In this document: in pieces, positions 1 to 7,857 of the stretch
Position numbering within the stretch: position 1 is the stretch's first letter
How the letters are laid out: each line of letters starts with the position of its first letter
Notes under the pieces: generated by a model
What the model was told of the DNA's origin: nothing
The model's input: only the letters and a program-made list of their open reading frames with translations
The model's database searches: none
NCBI GenBank assembly: GCA_964553715.1
Contig: CAZKKY010000005.1
Location: 1-64,000, forward strand
DNA: 64,000 nucleotides
Source: JAGOJE01 sp964553715
GTDB lineage: Bacteria > Pseudomonadota > Alphaproteobacteria > Rickettsiales > Rickettsiaceae
Reading direction: 5' to 3'
Program-made: the position numbers and the translations under genes

Positions 1-120
1 GAAGAAGGTAGAGAAGAAATAGCTATCAACATGATTAAATCGAAGCTAGATTTAAAACTCATTTCTTCTGTTACGGGTTTTTCTATTAAAGCTCTTCAAA
101 AGCTTGAGTCATCTATCTAA
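1..120 (+). CDS. C-terminal end of an Rpn-family / PD-(D/E)XK nuclease transposase-like protein (partial)
   Basis: The first 40 codons are open in frame 1 and stop with TAA at 118-120. The translated tail begins EEGREEIAINMI and ends with a short helix-turn-helix-like segment (LISSVTGFSIKALQKLE). This is the usual ending of Rpn / PD-(D/E)XK transposase-family proteins: a charged EEGRE helix, then 'ML..g.d.e.I...TGLs.eeI..L'. These proteins are abundant in Rickettsiales and related to recombination-promoting nucleases. The catalytic domain lies outside the window, so it cannot be said whether the gene is intact. The identification rests only on this tail. Confidence 0.6.
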   Translation, partial: EEGREEIAINMIKSKLDLKLISSVTGFSIKALQKLESSI

Positions 121-129
121 AATTTGCAA

Positions 130-1173
130 ATGAATATATATATAGATGATCATCATCTAGCTATCGTTACCAAAATTATAACACAATATGACTATAGTTT
201 TTTTGTTTGCGTCTCAAGAGTAGGTGGTAATCAGAAAAATTCTCATATCTTGATTTTGTTCCATTTTGAAGATATTCCATACAATACAATATTAAAATTA
301 GAAAAAGAATTTGAAAAATCTGACCTTCCTTTTAAAATTGATTTAGTTGATTTTTATAAATGTGATCCTGATTTTAGGATAATTATATTAAAGAGTTATT
401 TGTGTCTTCAAGCATCATCTAAACTAAGAATGGTAGAAGAAAATCACTTGGCACATTTTGTCTTTTTACCTAACGTTTTTGGTTTTAATGTGCAAGAAAT
501 TGACGGATCAATATTTATTAATTGCGCACTACAATCTAGCATGTTTAATATTGTATACGGCAAGCAAAATAAAGAAATCAAGATAAGTGATTCTATAAAC
601 AAAGCAAAGCAAATTTTTTCTGGTAGACCATTTGCATGGTGGATACCACAGAGTCATCATCAAGAGGAGTTGACACAAGCTTTGCTTGATAATGGATTTT
701 CTATAGAATCATATGAACATGCCATGATATGTGACTTATCATTTTTTCTTTCGCCTAAGCAAACAACAGGCTTACAGATAAGACATGTTACAGACTTTGC
801 GTTACTTGAAGATTTTGTTAGAGTATTAAAACCATATGACGCCTACATAGATGAGTTTTATAACAAAGCAGACTTAGATTCATTACTGTCTAATGAAATG
901 CTTTTTGTAGGTTATATGAATAACAAGCCAGTCACTATAGGGATTTTATTTCTTAATGGAGAAAGTGCGGGAATATTTAGTCTGATCACTGATTCAGAAA
1001 ATCGAGGAAGAGGATATGGGACTGATATGATGTGTTTTTTGATGAAAATTGCGAAAGAAAAAGATTGTAAATTTGTTACTTTGTCTGCTTCTAGTGATTC
1101 TGGATATCGTATTTATGAAAATCTTGGTTTTCGTGCCATAGGGTCTTTTGAGTGTTTTGAATATAATAATTAA
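130..1173 (+). CDS. GNAT-family N-acetyltransferase with a degenerate MNT-like N-terminal domain
   Basis: I chose the ATG at 130; a TTG at 124 is in frame but adds only two residues. The 347-aa product has two parts. Residues about 165-345 are a GNAT acetyltransferase: a GRPFAWW strand, then the acetyl-CoA pyrophosphate loop NRGRGYGT and the closing YENLGF motif. The substrate is not predictable. Residues about 1-98 resemble a minimal (MNT/HI0073-type) nucleotidyltransferase: a 'SRVGGN' turn, then 'FEKSDLPFKIDLVDF' and 'DFRIIIL', which match that family's second half. The catalytic GS and D-x-D residues are replaced (VS, and H-x-L in NSHILI), so this part should not be catalytic. The gene starts 10 bases after the Rpn-like gene. 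The GNAT call is firm; the MNT call is an inference from pattern. Confidence 0.72.
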   Translation: MNIYIDDHHLAIVTKIITQYDYSFFVCVSRVGGNQKNSHILILFHFEDIPYNTILKLEKEFEKSDLPFKIDLVDFYKCDPDFRIIILKSYLCLQASSKLRMVEENHLAHFVFLPNVFGFNVQEIDGSIFINCALQSSMFNIVYGKQNKEIKISDSINKAKQIFSGRPFAWWIPQSHHQEELTQALLDNGFSIESYEHAMICDLSFFLSPKQTTGLQIRHVTDFALLEDFVRVLKPYDAYIDEFYNKADLDSLLSNEMLFVGYMNNKPVTIGILFLNGESAGIFSLITDSENRGRGYGTDMMCFLMKIAKEKDCKFVTLSASSDSGYRIYENLGFRAIGSFECFEYNN

Positions 1174-1276
1174 ATCATATTACCAAGCCTTATAATATAT
1201 TTAGAAATCTTTCTATTTTTTTTAGTTTATGATATAAGTGAGTTTTTAGTTCTATTAGGAATAAAAATACAGGTTT

Positions 1277-1283
1277 AAGGAGG
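1277..1283 (+). promoter_or_regulatory. Strong Shine-Dalgarno sequence deciding the rnd start
   Basis: AAGGAGG is a full anti-Shine-Dalgarno match lying 5, 8 and 11 nt before ATA 1289, ATT 1292 and ATT 1295. No ATG, GTG or TTG occurs in the rnd frame between the upstream stop at 1262 and the internal ATG at 1367. The site therefore points to a non-standard start codon. Confidence 0.6.
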
Positions 1284-1291
1284 CGGTTATA

Positions 1292-1900
1292 ATTATTAAT
1301 TTTTTTCAAAATGATGTTCCAGAAGATTTTATTCTTGATGGAGATATAGCAATAGATACAGAGGCAATGGGTTTATCATTGAAGAGGGACAGGTTATGTT
1401 TGGTACAAATTTGTGATTCAAATGGAAAGATTTGTATAATACAATTTACTGATAATAAATATAATGCGCCTAATCTCAAAAAAATATTGTTGGATAAGGA
1501 TAGAGTAAAAATTTTCCATTTTGCGAGATTTGACCTTGCAATCATTGAGTGTTATTTAAATATCTCTTTAGAAAATATATTTTGTACTAAAGTGTCCTCA
1601 AGGCTTGTAAGGACATATACAGATTCTCATGGTCTTAAAGATATATGTAGGGAAATGCTTGGAGTACAGATCTCAAAGCAGCAACAATCATCTGATTGGG
1701 GTGCGAATGTAATTTCTCAAGATCAGCAAGAATATGCAGCTAAAGATGTAATATATCTACATAGATTACGAGAGAAATTTGTAGAAATGCTATTAAGAGA
1801 AAATCGTTTAGATCTTGCAGAACAAATTTTTAAATTTTTGCCTGTTAGGGCTCACCTTGATCTTATAGGGTGGCAAGATATCGATATTTTTGCTCATTAA
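1292..1900 (+). CDS. rnd: Ribonuclease D (short form), apparently with a non-AUG start
   Basis: This is a 3'-5' exoribonuclease of the DEDD family, involved in maturation of tRNA and other stable RNA. The reading frame contains motif I as IAIDTEAMGL (the DTE dyad), then a KIFHFARFD segment (motif II) and a Y-x-x-x-D motif III (EYAAKDVIYL). It lacks the HRDC domains of E. coli RNase D and, at about 202 aa, is the short alphaproteobacterial form. An ATG at 1367 would start after the catalytic DTE and so cannot be right. Starting at ATT 1292 (8 nt after AAGGAGG) gives IINFFQNDVPEDF, which fits the family N-terminus. ATA 1289 and ATT 1295 are alternatives. A sequencing error that removed an ATG is possible. 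kdsD follows after 11 nt. Confidence 0.82.
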   Translation: MINFFQNDVPEDFILDGDIAIDTEAMGLSLKRDRLCLVQICDSNGKICIIQFTDNKYNAPNLKKILLDKDRVKIFHFARFDLAIIECYLNISLENIFCTKVSSRLVRTYTDSHGLKDICREMLGVQISKQQQSSDWGANVISQDQQEYAAKDVIYLHRLREKFVEMLLRENRLDLAEQIFKFLPVRAHLDLIGWQDIDIFAH

Positions 1901-1911
1901 GGGTTAGTTAT

Positions 1912-2859
1912 ATGAATTCAGATGCAAAAAAATTAATAGAATTTGAAGCTACAAGCCTTACATTGCTTGCAAATAATATTCCAAAAGATTTCGAGAAACT
2001 AGCTAAAAAAATAGCTGATATTAAAGGAAATGGTAGGGTTGTCTTATCAGGTGTAGGAAAAAGTGGATATATTGCGAGAAAGATCGCTGCTAGTTTTTCA
2101 TCCACAGGTACTGCTGCTATCTACATTCATCCATCAGAGGCTAGCCATGGTGATCTTGGAAATATTACAGAAAATGACATAGTGATGTTGTTATCAAATT
2201 CAGGAGAAACCAAAGAGATTTTTGATATTATTCGTTATTGTAAGAGGTTTGGTATAAAAATAGCATCTATGACTATGAAGGTGCAATCTACTATAGCTTT
2301 AGCAAGTGACTATTTGCTTAATATTCCTTTTACAAAAGAATCGTCTTTTATCTCCGCCCCTACTACTTCTGCGCTTATGATGCTTGCTCTTGGAGATGCT
2401 CTTATGACATCTGTTTATAGTCTAAAGGGTTTTACTATAGAGGATTTTTCTGTGTATCATCCAGGAGGCAAAATAGGTGCAAGATTGCTTAAAGTATCTG
2501 ATTTAATGATTCCAAAGGACGAAGCACCATTAGTAAAAGAAGATGCAAAAATCGTAGATGTTATTTTAAAAATCACTAAATACAAATTAGGATGTGTTGT
2601 AGTTACAAGTGATTTAGAAGATGTTGTGGGCATAATTACCGATGGGGATCTAACTAGACATATGGAAAGTGGGCTTCTAGACCGCGTAGCTTCAGAAATA
2701 ATGACAAAAAACCCTAAACACATAACAAGCGATAAATTAGCAAGCCAGGCTCTTGCTACTATGAATGATTTTGGTATAACATCTTTACTAGTATTTAATG
2801 AGATGAAATTTTGTGGTATAGTACAGATTCATGATATATTAAGAGCTGGCGTGGAGTGA
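1912..2859 (+). CDS. kdsD: Arabinose-5-phosphate isomerase (KdsD/KpsF family)
   Basis: It converts D-ribulose 5-phosphate to D-arabinose 5-phosphate, the first step towards Kdo for the LPS inner core. The ATG at 1912 gives 315 aa; an in-frame upstream start lies inside rnd and is unlikely. The N-terminal SIS domain (about 30-180) shows SGVGKSG, the family motif HPSEASHGDLG, SNSGET and HPGGKIG. Two CBS domains follow (about 200-255 and 262-315). Length and motifs are typical. Its stop overlaps the lptC GTG start (GTGA), and with lptC, lptA and lptB it forms the standard Kdo/LPS-export operon. Confidence 0.93.
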   Translation: MNSDAKKLIEFEATSLTLLANNIPKDFEKLAKKIADIKGNGRVVLSGVGKSGYIARKIAASFSSTGTAAIYIHPSEASHGDLGNITENDIVMLLSNSGETKEIFDIIRYCKRFGIKIASMTMKVQSTIALASDYLLNIPFTKESSFISAPTTSALMMLALGDALMTSVYSLKGFTIEDFSVYHPGGKIGARLLKVSDLMIPKDEAPLVKEDAKIVDVILKITKYKLGCVVVTSDLEDVVGIITDGDLTRHMESGLLDRVASEIMTKNPKHITSDKLASQALATMNDFGITSLLVFNEMKFCGIVQIHDILRAGVE

Positions 2860-3419
2860 AAAACTATAACAGTAGAATTGTCATTTATAAAACTCTATCT
2901 ATTAGTTTTGTAATATTCTTATTGGTCGCTTTTGTTGTATATCTTTTCTTTGTACGAGAATCTAGTATAGATGAAGAAAGTCTATCAAAGGAAGGTATAG
3001 TAATAAGAAACACTGTCCTTGAAGGAGAAGATCAAAATGGCAAATCTTATACTATTACTTCGGAGCTTGTGCATAAAGAAGGCGATGATTATTTATATTA
3101 TTTAGATATTCTTTCAGGCGTTTATAATATAGGGAATATTGGACTTGCTATGGTAGCTAATAAGGGCGTGATGAATGATAGAGACAAAACTTTATTGCTA
3201 AAACAATCTATTAATTTGGACTACCTTGGTTACAAAGTAAAAACAGAAAAACTTGAAATAAATCTACGTGACATGTCAGCGAAAAGCCAAGATGCTGTAG
3301 ATATATTATATCAAAACTCTAATATCAGCGCAGATAGTTTTGAGATAGATACAAATAACAACCAAATACATCTTTATGGTAATATCAAGACCTATATCAA
3401 GATCTCTGATTTTAAGTAA
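2856..3419 (+). CDS. lptC: LPS export periplasmic protein LptC
   Basis: LptC is the inner-membrane-anchored bridge component of the Lpt machine, passing LPS from LptB2FG to LptA. The 187-aa product has one N-terminal transmembrane helix (about 13-32), then a periplasmic beta-rich region with the LptC/LptA-type repeat of hydrophobic strands. Sequence conservation is weak, as is usual for LptC; the call leans on the membrane anchor, size and position between kdsD and lptA. The start is GTG at 2856, overlapping the kdsD stop, which implies translational coupling. Confidence 0.82.
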   Translation: MKNYNSRIVIYKTLSISFVIFLLVAFVVYLFFVRESSIDEESLSKEGIVIRNTVLEGEDQNGKSYTITSELVHKEGDDYLYYLDILSGVYNIGNIGLAMVANKGVMNDRDKTLLLKQSINLDYLGYKVKTEKLEINLRDMSAKSQDAVDILYQNSNISADSFEIDTNNNQIHLYGNIKTYIKISDFK

Positions 3420-3426
3420 TTTTTAT

Positions 3427-3921
3427 ATGTTACGTAATTTTTTTATATTGTTAAGCATGTTATTCGTATCAAATTTTGTTTATGCGAAAGATGATAAACA
3501 ATACACTATGCTTAGCGATATTATCATTAATTCAGACAATTTAATATTAGACAAAGAAACTTCAACTTCTGTTTTTAGTGGTCATGTGATACTATGGTTT
3601 AATAATGGCCTCATTATAGAGACTGATAAGCTTGTTTTAAGGATTAAGGAAGAGAGCGGAAGGAGAACTTTATCAAGCATATTATTGCCACACAAACTAA
3701 GGTCCATAAAAGATGGATCTAGCTCTACTAAGACTATCAATTCAGATAAGATGCAGCACTCAGAAATTACTATAGCTGCTGACTCTGCTGAGTATATACA
3801 TGATAAATCATCTCTTACATTAAAGGGGAATGTACATATGCAAGAAAATAGTAATTTTATAAAGTGCGACGAATTAACTTACCTAGCAAATATAGAAAAA
3901 TTATCAACAAATGGCAAATGA
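3427..3921 (+). CDS. lptA: LPS transport periplasmic protein LptA (OstA-like)
   Basis: LptA forms the periplasmic bridge that carries LPS from LptC to LptD. The ATG at 3427 gives a 164-aa protein with a clear signal peptide (hydrophobic core FFILLSMLFVSNFV, AxA-like end VYA). A longer frame from 3376 would bury this signal inside lptC sequence and is rejected. The mature part carries the OstA-N pattern: 'INSDNLILDKETSTSVFSGH' near the start, and 'IAADSAEY' and 'LTLKGNVHM' near the end. The stop overlaps the lptB start (ATGA at 3918-3921). Confidence 0.87.
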   Translation: MLRNFFILLSMLFVSNFVYAKDDKQYTMLSDIIINSDNLILDKETSTSVFSGHVILWFNNGLIIETDKLVLRIKEESGRRTLSSILLPHKLRSIKDGSSSTKTINSDKMQHSEITIAADSAEYIHDKSSLTLKGNVHMQENSNFIKCDELTYLANIEKLSTNGK

Positions 3922-4661
3922 TGAAAGAAGAAGAAATTTGTGATGGGCTTTACGCCTGTGAGTTTTATAAATCATATTCTAATAGAGCTGTGGTAAGGGG
4001 GATTTCTCTTTCTGTAAAGAAAAATGAAGTCGTAGGTCTTCTAGGCCCTAACGGAGCTGGTAAAACAACATGCTTTAGTATGATCAGCGGCCTCACATCG
4101 CCATGTTCTGGTAATTTGTATTTAAATAAGCAAGATATTACAAGACTTCCAATGTATATTAGGGCCCAGATGGGGATAGGATATTTACCTCAAGAATCTT
4201 CTGTTTTTAGGGGGCTTAATGTATATGATAATATAATGGCAGTACTAGAATTAGTATACTTCGATCTAGAACAGGCCGAAAAACGCCTCGAAGAACTACT
4301 TGCAGAATTTGCGATTACTCATTTAAAATATGTTCCGTCTCTTGCTTTATCTGGTGGTGAAAGACGAAGGTTAGAAATTGCAAGAGCTGTAGCTTCAAAT
4401 CCAGAATTTATTTTACTAGACGAGCCTCTTGCTGGGGTAGATCCTGTAGCTATAAGCGATATAAAATCTCTAATAGCGCATTTGAAAGATAAAAATATTG
4501 GTATCCTTATAACTGACCATAATGTAAGGGAGATGCTTTCTATAGTAGATAGGGCCTACATTATATGTGATGGTAAAGTGCTGATGCATGGAACGCCAGA
4601 AGAAATAATTGTTGATGATAAAGTACGTTCAGTATATTTAGGAAACTCATTTAGAATGTAG
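3918..4661 (+). CDS. lptB: LPS export ABC transporter ATP-binding protein LptB
   Basis: LptB is the cytoplasmic ATPase that powers LPS extraction by LptFG. I place the start at ATG 3918 (4-nt overlap with lptA); ATG 3921 directly follows. The 247-aa product has Walker A GPNGAGKTT, the Q-loop YLPQES, the signature LSGGERRR, Walker B ILLDEPLAGVDP and the switch His in ITDHNVRE. The ending GTPEEIIVDDKVRSVYLG is typical of LptB. lptF, lptG and lptD are not in the window. Confidence 0.95.
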   Translation: MMKEEEICDGLYACEFYKSYSNRAVVRGISLSVKKNEVVGLLGPNGAGKTTCFSMISGLTSPCSGNLYLNKQDITRLPMYIRAQMGIGYLPQESSVFRGLNVYDNIMAVLELVYFDLEQAEKRLEELLAEFAITHLKYVPSLALSGGERRRLEIARAVASNPEFILLDEPLAGVDPVAISDIKSLIAHLKDKNIGILITDHNVREMLSIVDRAYIICDGKVLMHGTPEEIIVDDKVRSVYLGNSFRM

Positions 4662-4670
4662 ATTTATCTG

Positions 4671-4694
4671 ATAAAATAGTTGATTTTATTTTTT
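4671..4694 (+). terminator. Possible weak intrinsic terminator after lptB
   Basis: ATAAAAT (4671-4677) and ATTTTAT (4683-4689) form a 7-bp AT-only stem with a 5-nt loop, followed by a run of T (4689-4694). It sits right after the last gene of the lpt operon. The stem is weak, so this is tentative. Confidence 0.3.
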
Positions 4695-4740
4695 GTTATG
4701 CTAGATAGTGCTGTAAATACAAATAAAAAATAGGAATATT

Positions 4741-5454
4741 ATGGATGGGATAAACGGAAATGTGTTTATAAATGGTAAAGTAGTTAGTACCAAGTTTATT
4801 AAATCAATAAATAGTATCTTATCAGCTAGAGAATCTAATGTAACAGAACAGAAAAATATTCCAGACTATAATAAGATAAAATTATGTATAGATATTTTAT
4901 CAAGCCAAGGTAAGGATGAAAAATTAGTCATAGATAACCAAAACCCCAAAGATGCGGAATTTATTGAGTTGATGCAAGGTTTAGGAATAGATATTAAATC
5001 AGGACAGGATGATATAATACAAGTACTATACATTTATTTGTCTCTTACAGAAGAAGTGCTAACAAAATATTTTTCTAATTATTCTACACCATTATTACTA
5101 GAAGAAATCTCTTCCTTAAAAGAGCAAGAAAAATCACTGATTTGTGAGCTCCTGAACGATAGAGTTATAAAAGAATATAAAGGCGTAACAAGAGATGATA
5201 TATTTAATCGATCATTAACATTAATCAAACTTTGTGAGGGTTCAGGATCTAGTGATCAATTTCACTCTTTAGTTCCTAATTTTTTTGATCAGTGCAAGAT
5301 AATAAAACAAATTTTATTATCTTCACAACCCATAGAAACAGTTGATGTGTTAATAGAAAAAGTACAAGAGGTTTTGAACACTGATAGAGAAGGTATTCAG
5401 AAGCTTGATTCCCATGGATATTCTAAAACAGCGGTGATCAACCAACTCTATTAG
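4741..5454 (+). CDS. Hypothetical protein, no recognised family
   Basis: This 237-aa protein matches no family I know. It has no signal peptide and no obvious membrane segment. It appears mostly alpha-helical and rather acidic, with leucine-rich helices around residues 100-150 and 180-215, and no Cys/His metal cluster. The ATG at 4741 is preceded by an AATAGGAATATT segment that may serve as a weak ribosome-binding site. It stands alone between the lpt operon and a broken ORF, and may belong with that locus as lineage-specific accessory DNA. Codon use and AT content look like the neighbours. Confidence 0.6.
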   Translation: MDGINGNVFINGKVVSTKFIKSINSILSARESNVTEQKNIPDYNKIKLCIDILSSQGKDEKLVIDNQNPKDAEFIELMQGLGIDIKSGQDDIIQVLYIYLSLTEEVLTKYFSNYSTPLLLEEISSLKEQEKSLICELLNDRVIKEYKGVTRDDIFNRSLTLIKLCEGSGSSDQFHSLVPNFFDQCKIIKQILLSSQPIETVDVLIEKVQEVLNTDREGIQKLDSHGYSKTAVINQLY

Positions 5455-5649
5455 GCTTAGTAGAGGGCTATAACGATTCAGATAGTGACTACTAGATATT
5501 AACTCTGTTGCTTTGTTTAGTAACATGTAAATTTTTAAAGGCTAGCTTGTTTATAAAATGTGAAAATATTTGACTTTTAGTGGCTTTGATGATAAGTCTA
5601 GATATTATATTTAATTCAAAAAATTATAACAATCAAATAGGAGAAATAT

Positions 5650-6049
5650 ATGCCCCATTATCCTCAGTATGTGAAACGGATCCGAACAGAAATTTTCTCT
5701 AGCGATATAGGTTCTAAAAGTACACCGAATGATCAAAGGATTGAATTATTAGAAGCGTTTCCTGAAGTCATTAGGAATATCGGATCAGCGTGTTATAGGT
5801 AAGATACCAAATTTATTACGTGTGTGTGACTCAGTACCAGATGAAACCAAAGAAACTCAACCAGAGTGTTTGGATAGTGTTATAGAGGTGGTATTATTTT
5901 CCTTGCCTTCCGTTGTTACTAGTACTCCTAATTTTCCAAGCTGCTTTAGTGATATTACATCAGAAAATTTAGGAGAATTATTACATGAAAAAATCTCGTT
6001 ATTAGGTGAAGAGAAGTCTAGCGTAGAAGATGGTGAATTAGTAATTTAG
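5650..6049 (+). pseudogene. Frameshifted orphan ORF (two overlapping reading frames)
   Basis: ATG 5650, preceded by AGGAGAAATAT, opens a 50-codon frame ending at TAA 5800-5802. The next frame (+1) is open across this point and continues to TAG at 6047-6049. Joining them somewhere around 5775-5800 would give a protein of about 130 aa. Neither half starts convincingly alone: the second has only a GTG at 5822 without a clear ribosome-binding site. I read this as one small gene with a frameshift, real or sequencing-derived. No family is recognised. The 195 bases between 5455 and 5649 show no gene. Confidence 0.45.
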
Positions 6050-6129
6050 ACAGTCTATTTATTCTTGTTTATAAGTAACATTTGATATTATGCCGGCATG
6101 CTTTATAAGGCCATTAGAAAATATGGTTT

Positions 6130-7527
6130 TTAGATTTCTCTAATTCTTATAGTTTTTTTCTTGTTATTTTTCATATATCCAAGAAACTGGCTGACTGAAT
6201 CTACTATATCGTCATGTTTACTTGAAGGGAATGTTGTGATTTCTTTTATAAAAACTTGTAACCAACTTGCTTGTTTTGGTAATATTACTCTATGTTCTTG
6301 AAACAACGGTAATACAGCTGCAAATCTTGTAATTTTATCTAGCTTGGGTTTTTGTGCTATTATGTTATTAAAGCCCTCTGATTGAAGGTCTTGAATAAGA
6401 GATTGTCCGCTTGCTTTATCTTCTATTAAAATAATTTTAGGATTATATCTTATATTTAATCTTTGTACGGTTTTCTTTAGTGATGGGTAGTCCATTTTCA
6501 TACGTAATAAATGTACTAGATAGTATGTTCCAGATATCACGCCCCATGTTGTACATACAGAATAATCAGATGATTCTGATACTTTTATAGCAGTATCCCA
6601 GCTTTGAACATAGTAATCAAAATGTTTGATTTTCTCATCTGAATATTTTATATCGGTAGAAGCAATCATTACAGAATTTTTAGATATAGGTTCTTGTAAA
6701 TATTGAGCAGCAAAATTTTCTCTGCCCATTTCTTTTTCTATTTGTAATATTGTTTCCTTGGTGTCGCGTCCTTGGTGTAGTGGGTCACCCATTGTTAGAT
6801 TAACAATCTTACCATTTATATTAATAGTATGAGAGATATTACAAATTGCAGGAATTTTTAATATTTCCCAAGACCCCGGATCTGAAGCCATTAAATAACC
6901 AGATAAATCTTCTTCATGCAATCTCTGCATAACAAGAATAATACTACCATTAGAGCGACTATTTAGTCTTGTTAAGAATGTTTGTTCAAACCATTCTATC
7001 ACTTTTGTTCTCATCTTTTGTGAATGGATATGGCTTGGATTATGTGGATCGTCTATAATAAGCACATCTCCGCCTTCTCCAGTGGCAGAGCCCCCTACTG
7101 AAGTAGAAAATCTAAACCCATGATTTGTTGTCATAAATTTTGATTTTTGATTATGAGTTTTGCTTAGAATAGTCTTGGGAAATAGTGTTTGATACCAATC
7201 AGAAGTCACTACAAACCTACAATCCATAGAGTGCTTTATGCTAAGAATCTGAGAATAGCTTGCTATCATAATACGGGTGCTAGGGTCTTGCCCAAGTAGC
7301 CATGCAGGCCATGCAACGCTAACGCATACAGATTTAAGAGCTCGGGGGGGCATATTAATTATTAAGCGTTTTATATTACCTTTACGGACTTCTTCTAATT
7401 TTTCTGCTATTAGCTCTATATGCCAATTAGGGAAATATTCCATAGAAGGGTTAATGGTATAAAAAGTTTTATGAATAAAGCTACTAAAGTCATTACGTAA
7501 AATAGCTCTTAGTAATTTATTATGCAT
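6130..7527 (-). CDS. Phage-type terminase large subunit (TerL)
   Basis: TerL is the ATPase-nuclease motor that packages DNA into phage or GTA heads. The 465-aa product has an N-terminal ATPase with an adapted Walker A (INMPPRALKS, as in the PPRSLKS-type terminases), Walker B (DVLIIDDPHN) and a coupling motif near ILVMQRLHEEDLSG. The C-terminal RNase H-like nuclease shows acidic residues in SWDTAIK, IIEDKASGQ and HDDIVDSVSQFL. All catalytic elements look intact. It lies downstream of a portal gene on the same strand with a small ORF between. No capsid, protease or tail gene is nearby, which suggests a remnant or a dispersed GTA-like set rather than a prophage. Confidence 0.9.
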   Translation of the reverse strand: MHNKLLRAILRNDFSSFIHKTFYTINPSMEYFPNWHIELIAEKLEEVRKGNIKRLIINMPPRALKSVCVSVAWPAWLLGQDPSTRIMIASYSQILSIKHSMDCRFVVTSDWYQTLFPKTILSKTHNQKSKFMTTNHGFRFSTSVGGSATGEGGDVLIIDDPHNPSHIHSQKMRTKVIEWFEQTFLTRLNSRSNGSIILVMQRLHEEDLSGYLMASDPGSWEILKIPAICNISHTININGKIVNLTMGDPLHQGRDTKETILQIEKEMGRENFAAQYLQEPISKNSVMIASTDIKYSDEKIKHFDYYVQSWDTAIKVSESSDYSVCTTWGVISGTYYLVHLLRMKMDYPSLKKTVQRLNIRYNPKIILIEDKASGQSLIQDLQSEGFNNIIAQKPKLDKITRFAAVLPLFQEHRVILPKQASWLQVFIKEITTFPSSKHDDIVDSVSQFLGYMKNNKKKTIRIREI

Positions 7528-7536
7528 TAAAAAGGA

Positions 7537-7797
7537 CTATTTGTGATTATTTAAAAAAAGATTAATAATATCTTGATCGTTAGTTTCTAAGACATCCTCA
7601 TTATTTACGTCTTGATCTTTACTTATTTTGTTTAATTGCACTAACAGTGCAACAAGTTTGCTTAAGATGTCTGTGATGTTTTTTTTCACTACTATAGAAT
7701 TTTTATTATTAGTATCTTCTACGAATGAAATATCATTTTCTAGAAGATGCATTAATTTTGCTATAAAGCCATATAATTTTGTTACGTTATCTTTCAT
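7537..7797 (-). CDS. Small hypothetical protein between portal and terminase
   Basis: An 86-aa ORF preceded by the portal gene (60-nt gap) and followed by terL (9-nt gap), all on the minus strand. It is predicted to be helical, with Leu/Ile heptad-like spacing (ITDILSKLVALLVQLNKI), and acidic at its C-terminus. No family recognised. By position it may be a packaging accessory or a small-terminase stand-in, but nothing in the sequence proves this. Confidence 0.5.
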   Translation of the reverse strand: MKDNVTKLYGFIAKLMHLLENDISFVEDTNNKNSIVVKKNITDILSKLVALLVQLNKISKDQDVNNEDVLETNDQDIINLFLNNHK

Positions 7798-7857
7798 AAT
7801 AGCTGTTTATATATTTTTAGGAGATGAGATAGTAAATTAAGAAAAGTTCTTAATTTT

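Noticed and set aside
1367..1900. rnd starting at ATG 1367
   Set aside because: It would remove the catalytic DTE of motif I, although the frame is open and conserved upstream to 1289.
1870..1911. Longer KdsD starting inside rnd
   Set aside because: The added residues match no KdsD N-terminus; ATG 1912 gives the family start.
3376..3426. Longer LptA start
   Set aside because: It would place polar residues before the signal peptide; ATG 3427 starts the signal directly.
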